Assembly (NCBI GenBank): GCA_964539385.1
Contig: CAZIJC010000003.1
Location: 1 to 64,000 of the forward strand
Reading direction: 5' to 3'
Length of the DNA: 64,000 nucleotides
Origin: JAUVZF01 sp964539385
GTDB taxonomy: Bacteria; Planctomycetota; Phycisphaerae; FEN-1346
Numbering within the stretch: the stretch's first letter is position 1; the number at the start of each line of letters is the position of its first letter. The translations under genes and the position numbers were made by a program. The notes under the pieces were generated by a model, which was given only the letters and a program-made list of their open reading frames with translations, ran no database searches and was not told the origin of the DNA. Shown here piece by piece: positions 57,034 to 64,000 of the stretch.

Positions 57034-57582
57034 CTACTCGGAGTCGATGAGGTCGTCGTCGGAGATCTCGAGGACGTCGTCTTTGTGTGGCCCGCCGCCG
57101 GCGAGGCGTTCGAGACTGGCAAGGATGTCATCCTTGCCGCCTTTCTTCCCGCTCGCAGGCACGGGCCCTTTGGGTTTGGGTGCCTTGGGTTTGGGTGCCT
57201 TGGGTTTGGGTGCCTTGGGCTTGGGTGCCTTGGGTTTGGGTGCGGGCGCCGGCTTCGCGGGAGCGGCCGCCTGGGCGGGCTTTTTGCGGACGCCGTCGAT
57301 CTCGACGACAAACGTCAGTGGCCCGATGCGCACCTCGTCGCCGGCTTCAAGGGTCTCTTCCTGTATCTTGGCGCCGTTGACGCATGTGCCGTTGCCGCTT
57401 CCCTTGTCGCGGATGGCGAGGTGGGCCTCACCGTTGACGATCTCGCAGTGGTGGCGTGAGACGCGTGTTGACGCGATGATTAGATCGCTGTCCTCGGCGC
57501 GCCCAACTGTGAGCGTGCCGGAAGGAATCTCCACCTGCTTCCCTTTAGGATTCCCTTTTATGAGGTGGAGTTTGGCTTCCAT
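57034..57582 (-). CDS. FHA-domain protein with KAPKP repeats
   Basis: From the ATG at 57582 (GGAGGA upstream) the 182-aa product has an FHA domain, residues 1-95: LTVGRAEDSDLIIASTRVSRHHCEI and LAIRDKGSGNGTCVNGAKI, with the pThr-binding GR, SRHH and NG residues. A linker of five KAPKP-type repeats (about 112-136) and an acidic C-terminus (DDVLEISDDDLIDSE) follow. It would bind phosphothreonine partners; its target is unknown. The repeats lie at 57175-57246. Confidence 0.88.
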   Translation of the reverse strand: MEAKLHLIKGNPKGKQVEIPSGTLTVGRAEDSDLIIASTRVSRHHCEIVNGEAHLAIRDKGSGNGTCVNGAKIQEETLEAGDEVRIGPLTFVVEIDGVRKKPAQAAAPAKPAPAPKPKAPKPKAPKPKAPKPKAPKPKGPVPASGKKGGKDDILASLERLAGGGPHKDDVLEISDDDLIDSE

Positions 57583-57631
57583 GAGCACGGTCCTCCGAAA
57601 AGGCAGTGACGTTCTCTGACAATTACGGCGA

Positions 57632-57660
57632 ACTATAGCACAACGGCTTCGGGCAATCAA
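57632..57660 (-). promoter_or_regulatory. Promoter of the FHA gene
   Basis: Leftward TTGATT (57655-57660), 17 bp, TATAGT (57632-57637), about 50 nt before the start codon. Confidence 0.65.
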
Positions 57661-58150
57661 CACAAATCCGCCGTTTCCTGACAAGTTGCGAAACGGCCCG
57701 GCAGGCACCTGCCGGGCTGCCTCCTATCCCTGCATGGTCGTATGTGTCCAGCAACGTTCCATACCGGCCGGAGGCCTGCGGAAACGGGCCCGACACGCCT
57801 CAAGAAAGGCGGGCCTGGCAGGCCCCGCCCCCATCGGGACGATGTGAATCATTGAAGGCAACGGGTGTTCTGTGCCGATGAAAGGCACGGTAAACGCCGC
57901 TGACAGTGCTCATTGCGTGGCCGTTTACCCTCGTGGCCCCGCACCCGGCCGACGATGCGAGCGGCCCAGGCTGGCCGTTCGGAAGAAAATCACGCATATT
58001 CCGGCGGTGCCGCGCATCTTTCTACAGTGCGGACGCAGTATATCCCCTACGCGAGACAGAAGGCCGTGCGTGTAACGTCTTGCAAGGCAATGACTTACGG
58101 CCGGTTTTCCGTGGCGACAGGCGTTCTCTCGCCGCGGCCCCCTGGACGGG
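57661..58150. other. Gene-free stretch upstream of the pil operon
   Basis: No supported gene. It holds a strong hairpin CCCGGCAGG/CCTGCCGGG near 57698-57717 without a T-tract. Confidence 0.45.
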
Positions 58151-58178
58151 TTGACGCACCGCACGGTAGCAGTACCCT
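58151..58178 (+). promoter_or_regulatory. Candidate promoter of the pil operon
   Basis: TTGACG (58151-58156), 16 bp, TACCCT (58173-58178), 65 nt before the pilM start. The spacer has ACCGCACGG as at 24-34. The -10 box is poor. Confidence 0.4.
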
Positions 58179-58243
58179 TTAAGAAGAAACGGTTCCCCCC
58201 ATGTTGGGGGAGAACCACTGCTTCTCACAGCAAGGAATCGGGC

Positions 58244-59386
58244 ATGGCGCAGGCTAAACGCAATCTGTTGCCGATAGGCATCCACCTGACCCCGGATGCC
58301 GTCCACATGGCCCAGTTAGAGCAGAACGGCCATGACGTCAAGGTGGTCTCCAAAGCCAGTTGCCACCTGTCCACCTCGGCGGCGACGATTGCCCGCATCG
58401 TGGCAGCCGGTGATGGTGTCGGCGACGCGCTCGGCAGTGATGGCGCCCCAGTACAGGCCCGTATGGACGAGACGACCTACGGCCGGGCCCAGCAGTTCGT
58501 CCGCCGGACGGTTGCGTCAGACGGCTTCCGCAACAAGGAAGTGGTCATCAATCTGCCGCAGGAACATCTGGTGATCCAGCACGTCCGGATGCCGCCCATG
58601 CAGCCGGAAGAACTGAAAGCCGCCCTGCCCTACGAACTCCAAGGCAAACTGCCGTTTGATCCGCAGGCCGCGGTTGTCCGTCACATCGTGGCCGGCACGG
58701 TCTCGGAGAACAACGAAACCAAGCACGACGTTCTCGTTCTGGCCGTGCCGCGTCATATCGTAGAGAAGCGTGTATCGGGAATGACGCGGATGGGGCTCAC
58801 CGTTAGCGGCGTGGGCGTGGAGCCGTGCGCTATGTGCTACTGCTACGCGTTCGCAGCGAGTCACTCGGAAGCCAGCCAGGCCGGGCCTGTTTGCGCGATG
58901 GTTGTTTACCTGGGCACCCGGGCCACGCACGTGGCCATTTTGCGCGGCCAGGAGACGGCGTTCGTCAAGGGGATCGGGCAAGGAACAGATCGCCTGATAG
59001 AAGCCGTGGCAAAGGTCAAGGGGAGTTCCCTCGAGGAAGCCGCGGCGCTGGTCGAGACATGGCGGCAATCGGCGGAACCCGCAACACTCGACGAAGCGGT
59101 CGAAACCTACAAGCGCAGCTGCCGGAGTCTGGATTACCTCGCCGACGAGATCGAGTCGTGCATTCGGTACCATGCGTCGCTGGCCCGCGGGGCCGCGGTT
59201 GACCGGTTGTATTTCGTGGGCCCCGGGGCCGCGGACCGAGCGCTGGTCTGTGTCCTGCGTGGCCGGCTGCGTATTCCCTGCGAGGTCGGCGATCCGTTCG
59301 GCACCGTGATGGACAAGGTCAACCCGGAAACGGCCGAGCCGGAGATGGCCGTCGCCGTCGGCCTCAGTCTGTTTGGGGCACAATGA
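58244..59386 (+). CDS. pilM: Type IV pilus assembly protein PilM
   Basis: From the ATG at 58244 (AAGGAA upstream) the 380-aa product is an actin-like ATPase of the inner-membrane alignment complex. Visible are LPIGIHLTPDAVHMAQL at the N-terminus, NLPQEHLVIQHVRMPPMQPEELKAAL (about residues 102-127), VVYLGTRATHVAILRG and the C-terminal LYFVGPGAADRAL. It lacks nothing obvious. PilM binds the cytoplasmic tail of PilN, encoded next. Confidence 0.88.
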   Translation: MAQAKRNLLPIGIHLTPDAVHMAQLEQNGHDVKVVSKASCHLSTSAATIARIVAAGDGVGDALGSDGAPVQARMDETTYGRAQQFVRRTVASDGFRNKEVVINLPQEHLVIQHVRMPPMQPEELKAALPYELQGKLPFDPQAAVVRHIVAGTVSENNETKHDVLVLAVPRHIVEKRVSGMTRMGLTVSGVGVEPCAMCYCYAFAASHSEASQAGPVCAMVVYLGTRATHVAILRGQETAFVKGIGQGTDRLIEAVAKVKGSSLEEAAALVETWRQSAEPATLDEAVETYKRSCRSLDYLADEIESCIRYHASLARGAAVDRLYFVGPGAADRALVCVLRGRLRIPCEVGDPFGTVMDKVNPETAEPEMAVAVGLSLFGAQ

Positions 59387-59405
59387 GCCGAGGAAGGACC
59401 GCCTG

Positions 59406-60143
59406 ATGCGAGTCACGAATTTCTTGCCGGACGGCTACCTCCGGCGGCGCGATATCCGCCGGGCCAACTGGACGTGCCTTGGGATTGCCGCCGTCACACT
59501 GCTGCTCCTCGGTGCGGTGGTAGCCTTTGTGCTCATTCGGTCGTGGAGCATGGCCGGGATGCGTGCTCTCGAAGAACTCCAGTACCGGGTGGCCAGCCGC
59601 CAGATTGACGACCTGAAGCAACTCGAACAGCGCAAGACCAGCCTCCTTCACAAGGTGGAGTTGAGCACGGCCCTTCTTGAACGCGTTCCCCGAAGTCACC
59701 TGCTGGCTCGACTGACCAACCACCTCCCGGAGCACACGAGCCTGACGTCCATCACCATGCAACTCGAAGTAATGAAAATGAACCCGAAGAAAGCCGACGC
59801 GGGCGACACCCCGCCGGCGGGCGGCAAGCCGGCGACCGGCGCCGCAGGCAAGAACCAGCCCCGCGCCGTCACGGCGAAACGGCTGCGCTTTCGGCTGGAT
59901 GGCTTGGCTGAGACCGACGTCGAAGTGGCCGAGTACATCTCTCGGCTTCACGCCGATCCCCTCTTTGAGAACGTGGACCTGCAGTTCTCAGAGGCGTTTC
60001 CGTATCAGGAAGATGTGACCATGCGGCGGTTTCAGATGTCGCTGCTGTTGAGCGAGGATGCCGGAAAGGTGTTGGGATCGCCGGCGGCCGAGGCGCCGTC
60101 CGTCGCCGAGTCGGCTCCGGCTGACGCGAAAGGTAAATCATGA
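59406..60143 (+). CDS. pilN: Type IV pilus protein PilN
   Basis: From the ATG at 59406 the 245-aa product begins MRVTNFLPDGYLRRRDIRR, with NFLP as in the PilM-binding INLLP motif. One membrane helix (about residues 25-47, IAAVTLLLLGAVVAFVLI), a coiled coil and a periplasmic ferredoxin-like domain follow, with a Pro/Gly/Ala-rich insertion about 135-155. The Ala-rich tail (PAAEAPSVAESAPADAKGKS) is unusual. Confidence 0.85.
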   Translation: MRVTNFLPDGYLRRRDIRRANWTCLGIAAVTLLLLGAVVAFVLIRSWSMAGMRALEELQYRVASRQIDDLKQLEQRKTSLLHKVELSTALLERVPRSHLLARLTNHLPEHTSLTSITMQLEVMKMNPKKADAGDTPPAGGKPATGAAGKNQPRAVTAKRLRFRLDGLAETDVEVAEYISRLHADPLFENVDLQFSEAFPYQEDVTMRRFQMSLLLSEDAGKVLGSPAAEAPSVAESAPADAKGKS

Positions 60144-60667
60144 AAGGTCCGACCCGGATCCTTATAACCGCCTTGGGCATGGTTGTCGTCGCGGCCGTGG
60201 TGGCGGTCCTGCTCATTGTGCCGGCGCTTCGCCGCACGGAGGCCGACCGCGCGGCGATTCAGGACCGACGGGCAGAACTGCTGAAACTTCAGCGTGTGGC
60301 CACCCTAATCAATGATCTCAAGAAAGAGATCGGACGGCTCCAAGAGGCGCTGACCTTCTTCGAGGACCGGTTGCCCGAGGAACACGAGATCGACGTAATC
60401 CTGCGGGAAGTGTGGCTGATCGCCGATTCGAAATCTCTGACCCCACGCAGCATCCGGACCAATGAACCGGAAACCTTGCCGCGATACAACTCTCAGCCGA
60501 TCACCCTTTCCCTCCAAGGGCCGTTCGAGAGTTTTTACGAGTTTCTGTTGGGCTTGGAACGCCTGCCACGCCTGACCAAGGTCCGGCAGATGCAGGTCAC
60601 CAAATTGCCGCTGGCCGAGGGCGTCGTTCAGGTTGATCTTCTCATGGACATTTTCTTCGAGAAATAA
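60140..60667 (+). CDS. pilO: Type IV pilus protein PilO
   Basis: 175 aa: one membrane helix (about residues 6-28, LITALGMVVVAAVVAVLLIVPAL), a coiled coil (AELLKLQRVATLINDLKKEIGRLQEAL) and a ferredoxin-like domain with LSLQGPFESFYEFLLGLERLPRL, the typical PilO core. It pairs with PilN. The start overlaps pilN by 4 nt. Confidence 0.87.
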   Translation: MKGPTRILITALGMVVVAAVVAVLLIVPALRRTEADRAAIQDRRAELLKLQRVATLINDLKKEIGRLQEALTFFEDRLPEEHEIDVILREVWLIADSKSLTPRSIRTNEPETLPRYNSQPITLSLQGPFESFYEFLLGLERLPRLTKVRQMQVTKLPLAEGVVQVDLLMDIFFEK

Positions 60668-60669
60668 AC

Positions 60670-61368
60670 ATGCTACAGCCACCCGAACAAGAAGAGCAGA
60701 TCCGCGTAGGAAAAAAGGGCATCGAGACCGTGCCCCAAGAAGGCTCTGCCGTCAAGACGGGCTTCGGCGACAGGAAGAAGGTCCTTATCCTCGCGGTTCT
60801 GCTCACGGTCGGGGCCGGTGTCGCCGCATACCAGTTCCTGGGTGGATCCGGCCCGAAAGAGGCGGCTGCGGTCTCCGCGGCGGTGCCGGCCCCAGGCAGC
60901 CGGGCGGCTGGCGCGACGAATGTCGACAGTGTGCTGGAGCATCTCGACGCCCGCCCGCAGAACGAGGCCGAGCAAGACCTTTCCGTAGACCGGGTCGAGG
61001 AGATCGTCAACACGTTCGACACCTACGTTCAGACACGGCAGGTGCCGCTCGAAGGGCTTCGTGTCAATCCGTTCGCCGTCGTGCGAATCGAGGCTCAGCG
61101 GGACGCGCAGGAGCAGGCCCAAGCCGACGAAGAGGCGGAAGCCGAAGCACGCCGACGCCGGGTGGTCGACGCCGCCCGCGCGCTTAAGGTCGGCTCGATC
61201 CTCATCGTCGGCGACGAGCGAAAAGCCATCGTGGGTGGAAGACTGTGTCAGGTCGGAGACACGCTTGAGGGCTTTCGCGTCGAGGCGATTGACACCGATT
61301 GCGTGAGGCTCTCCGTCGAAGGCGAAACCGTGAAACTCCGGCTGAGGCCGGAAACCGACGGACGCTGA
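60670..61368 (+). CDS. PilP-like pilus assembly protein
   Basis: 232 aa with one helix near residues 38-56 (KVLILAVLLTVGAGVAAYQF) instead of a lipoprotein signal, a helical charged middle (RIEAQRDAQEQAQADEEAEA) and a small C-terminal beta domain: ILIVGDERKAIVGGRLCQVGDTLEGFRVEAIDTDCVRLSVEGETVKL. That domain matches the GspC/PilP homology region. Position between pilO and pilB supports a PilP-type role. Confidence 0.65.
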   Translation: MLQPPEQEEQIRVGKKGIETVPQEGSAVKTGFGDRKKVLILAVLLTVGAGVAAYQFLGGSGPKEAAAVSAAVPAPGSRAAGATNVDSVLEHLDARPQNEAEQDLSVDRVEEIVNTFDTYVQTRQVPLEGLRVNPFAVVRIEAQRDAQEQAQADEEAEAEARRRRVVDAARALKVGSILIVGDERKAIVGGRLCQVGDTLEGFRVEAIDTDCVRLSVEGETVKLRLRPETDGR

Positions 61369-61372
61369 GGAC

Positions 61373-63220
61373 ATGCCAATGGCGAACGACCAGGTAACAT
61401 CCGATTCGGTCGTGGCCTTGGAGCCGGCCCCGGAGCACCCCGACCAGGTCGAGAATCCCCAGGCGGAGAACGCCCCGGAACGGGTCCAGACTTTGCAAAA
61501 GCATCCCCGAATGGGCGACAATCTGGTTGAACGCGGCGTGTTGACGCGACCGCAACTCGAAGAGTGCCTGGCCCTCCAGAAGTCGAGCCCCGACGAGCGG
61601 CTGGGTCAGATCCTTATCCGAAAAGGCTACGCCACAGACAACGACGTGATGGCGTGCCTGGCGGCGGAATACGGCCTCGACTTCGTCCACGTCGGTCAAC
61701 TGGAAACCCCCGCGCAATTCCAGAATCTGTTGCCTACGGACTTCTGCCGCTATCGCAAGGTACTGGTCATCGAGGCCGACGACGACACCGTGACCGTGGC
61801 CACCTCGGACCCGGCAAACGTGTTCCTGCTGGACGAGATCCGCCGCCGGGTTGACCGTCGCGTCATACTCGCCGTGGCGACCGTCTCGGAACTCACCAAG
61901 GCCATTGATGATCGTCTGGGCGGCACCGAGGAGTTTCATCTCGATGACCTGATTCGCGACATCGCCGACGACGCCGTTGAGGTTATCGAGAATGACGACG
62001 ACGAGGCGACGGACCTGGCAAAGGTGGCGGGCGAATCGCCTGTCGTGCGGTTGGCCAACTACCTCATCTGCAACGCCGTCACGGAAGGCGCCAGCGATAT
62101 TCACATTGAACCGGGCGAGAAGAAGATGCGCGTCCGGTACCGGATCGACGGTGTCCTGTTCGAGGTCATGTCTCCGCCGCAGACCATGCACGCCGCCCTG
62201 ATCTCGCGTCTGAAGATCATGGCCAACCTCGACATCTCCGAACGCCGTCTGCCACAGGACGGCCGCATCAGGGCCATCGTCCGGAACCGGTACGTGGACT
62301 TCCGCGTCAACACCCTGCCGACCACGCAGGGCGAGAAAACGGTCATCCGCATTCTCGACAACCGTTCCATCCTGATCGGTCTGGAGCGGCTGGGGTTCGA
62401 GCCGGATCACCTCGCCATGTTCAAGGAGCACATCACTCGCCCGCACGGGGTCATTCTGGTGACCGGGCCGACCGGCTCCGGCAAGACGACCACGCTGTAT
62501 TCGGCCCTCATGACGATGAACGGCGCGGAGATGAACATCTCGACGACCGAAGACCCGGTCGAATACTTCCTGAGTTTCGCCAACCAGGTCCAGATCAACG
62601 ACCGAATCGGCTTCACGTTCGCCAGCGCCCTGCGTGCCCTGCTCCGACAGGACCCCGACGTCATTATGGTCGGCGAGATCCGAGATGAGGAGACCGCCCG
62701 TATTTCTGTCCAGGCCGCCCTCACCGGCCACCTCGTGCTTTCGACGCTCCATACGAACGACGCGCCGTCAAGCATTACGCGGCTGATCAATATCGGCATC
62801 GAACCGTACCTGATCAGCGCGTCGGTCAACGCGGTCATGGCCCAGCGTCTGGTCCGCCGCATCTGTGAGAAATGCAAAGAGACCTACGAGCCGAACGATG
62901 AAGTCAGGCTGGCCCTCCAAAAAGCCAACCTGCAGGTGGATACGCTATACCGCGGAGCGGGCTGTGACAACTGCCGCAACACCGGCTACAGCGGACGATG
63001 CGGCATCTACGAAATGCTCGAACTCGACGACGGCTTCCGAGACCTCGTGGCAACTCGGCCCAGTGTGACCAAACTGCGCCGCTACGCCCAGAAGCGCGGC
63101 ATGGTCGGCCTGCGAGAGGACGGCCTCCGAAAACTTCGCAGGGGCGTCACCACCCTCGAAGAGGTGTTGCGTACCACCGAAGACGCCACCATGCCAACGG
63201 TTGGAGGAGACAAAACGTGA
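61373..63220 (+). CDS. pilB: Type IV pilus extension ATPase PilB
   Basis: 615 aa GspE/PilB ATPase that powers pilus extension. An N-terminal MshEN-type domain (VERGVLTRPQLEECLALQ, LGQILIRKGYATDNDVMACL, about residues 45-95) precedes the motor: Walker A TGPTGSGKTTT (about 363-373), the Asp box STTEDPVEY, Walker B LRQDPDVIMVGEIRDEET and the His box LSTLHTND. A four-Cys zinc site CEKCKETYE ... CDNCRNTGY is present. No key residue is missing. Confidence 0.93.
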   Translation: MPMANDQVTSDSVVALEPAPEHPDQVENPQAENAPERVQTLQKHPRMGDNLVERGVLTRPQLEECLALQKSSPDERLGQILIRKGYATDNDVMACLAAEYGLDFVHVGQLETPAQFQNLLPTDFCRYRKVLVIEADDDTVTVATSDPANVFLLDEIRRRVDRRVILAVATVSELTKAIDDRLGGTEEFHLDDLIRDIADDAVEVIENDDDEATDLAKVAGESPVVRLANYLICNAVTEGASDIHIEPGEKKMRVRYRIDGVLFEVMSPPQTMHAALISRLKIMANLDISERRLPQDGRIRAIVRNRYVDFRVNTLPTTQGEKTVIRILDNRSILIGLERLGFEPDHLAMFKEHITRPHGVILVTGPTGSGKTTTLYSALMTMNGAEMNISTTEDPVEYFLSFANQVQINDRIGFTFASALRALLRQDPDVIMVGEIRDEETARISVQAALTGHLVLSTLHTNDAPSSITRLINIGIEPYLISASVNAVMAQRLVRRICEKCKETYEPNDEVRLALQKANLQVDTLYRGAGCDNCRNTGYSGRCGIYEMLELDDGFRDLVATRPSVTKLRRYAQKRGMVGLREDGLRKLRRGVTTLEEVLRTTEDATMPTVGGDKT

Positions 63221-64000
63221 GCCGCATTTGGGAACTCCTCGAGCGGACGGTTGCCGGCGGGGCCAGCGACCTGCACATTATTGTCGGTCTGCCGCCGCTT
63301 CTGCGCATCCATACGGTCCTGGCCGAAATAGAAGGTGAACCCGTCATCAGCACCGAGGAGGCCAAAGCCGCCGTTCAGGACATCCTCGAAGACGATCAGT
63401 ACAAGCGGTTCATCGCACAGCGCGACCTGGACTTCTCCGCCACCCTGCCCGCCGGTTCAAGGTTTCGCGTCAACGCCCACTTTCAACGCGGAGCGCCCGC
63501 CCTGGCGTGTCGCGCCATTCCGCTCAAGGTTCCCCAACTGGCGACGCTGAACCTTCCCGAGGCGGCCCATGCCTTCGCCGACACGCCGCACGAGGGAATC
63601 GTTCTTGTGACAGGCGAAACCGGAAGCGGAAAATCCACCACCCTCGCCTCCATGATCGACTACATCAACCACAGATACCCGTATCACATCATCACGCTTG
63701 AGGATCCGATCGAGTATTTCATCGAGTCGGACAAGTCCGCCGTGGAGCAACGCGAGGTCGGCCCCGACGTGCCGGATTTCAAGTCCGGACTCCGCCACGT
63801 GCTCCGCCAGGACCCCGACATCATCCTCATCGGCGAAATGCGAGACCTCGAAACCATCTCGACGGCGCTGACGGCCGCCGAAACCGGGCACCTTGTCCTC
63901 TCCACCCTGCACACGAACGACGCCGCCTCCACCGTTGAACGGATCGTCGACGTGTTCCCCGCCGCCCAGCAAAACCAGATCCGCTCCATGCTCGCCAACA
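63217..64000 (+). CDS. pilT: Twitching ATPase PilT, 3' truncated by the window
   Basis: The GTG at 63217 follows GGAGGAGA and overlaps the pilB stop by 4 nt. The frame stays open to the window end (about 261 codons). N-terminal VAGGASDLHIIVGLPPLLR is typical of PilT. Walker A VTGETGSGKST (about residues 131-141), Asp box TLEDPIEY, Walker B LRQDPDIILIGEMRDLET and His box LSTLHTNDA are present. It would retract the pili built by the PilB system. Confidence 0.9.
   Translation, partial: MSRIWELLERTVAGGASDLHIIVGLPPLLRIHTVLAEIEGEPVISTEEAKAAVQDILEDDQYKRFIAQRDLDFSATLPAGSRFRVNAHFQRGAPALACRAIPLKVPQLATLNLPEAAHAFADTPHEGIVLVTGETGSGKSTTLASMIDYINHRYPYHIITLEDPIEYFIESDKSAVEQREVGPDVPDFKSGLRHVLRQDPDIILIGEMRDLETISTALTAAETGHLVLSTLHTNDAASTVERIVDVFPAAQQNQIRSMLAN

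Overview
The window is a high-GC bacterial chromosome segment carrying one complete-looking tailed prophage of about 44 kb. The flanking host genes fit a planctomycete, probably of the Phycisphaerae type. Pointers are a HYExAFE-family protein (as I recall, a planctomycete family), an archaeal/Gram-positive-type short phosphatidylserine decarboxylase paired with pssA, and a PilM-N-O-P-B-T cluster with planctomycete-style spacing. No rRNA, tRNA or CRISPR array was found, so the taxonomic call is an inference.

Host left arm (1-12628): a promoter and a run of tightly packed plus-strand genes (YkgJ-like cysteine cluster protein, psd, pssA, a lipoprotein, hisS, HYExAFE protein), three small membrane-anchored proteins, then bioB and a beta-ketoacyl-ACP synthase. 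On the minus strand follow an ABC exporter operon (ATPase, large permease, associated membrane protein) and rpsU with its own promoter, plus a 38-aa membrane peptide.

Prophage (12629-56749): bounded by a perfect 17-bp direct repeat. At the right end the repeat lies in a 28-bp site with the layout of a Xer dif site (11-bp arm, 6-bp centre, 11-bp arm), and I recognise no integrase in the element. This suggests integration by the host Xer recombinases. Inside are a lipoprotein gene with its own promoter next to attL; a leftward small-gene operon (16.8 to 13.4 kb) driven by a near-consensus promoter with an operator in its spacer; a ParB-fold / TRM1-like methyltransferase / DUF5131 trio; and a rightward packaging, head, lysis and tail operon (19.5-44.5 kb). 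That operon holds terminase, gpW-like protein, lambda-type portal, protease with a nested scaffold, cement protein, capsid, spanin/holin-like proteins, a 31-cysteine fibre-like protein with an adjacent glycosyltransferase, neck proteins, tail tube, chaperone with a slippery heptamer, tape measure and tail tip. No tail sheath is seen, so the virion should be a siphovirus. A second leftward operon (56.5 to 44.8 kb) carries replication, recombination and regulation genes: an HTH replication-like protein, an adenine methylase, a large ParB-family protein, a RusA resolvase, an HhH glycosylase-like protein, an ASCH protein, a DUF4031-like protein and many small unknowns.

Host right arm (56750-64000): a minus-strand FHA protein with its promoter, a ~500-bp gene-free stretch, and the plus-strand type IV pilus operon pilM-pilN-pilO-pilP-like-pilB-pilT, with pilT cut off by the window end.
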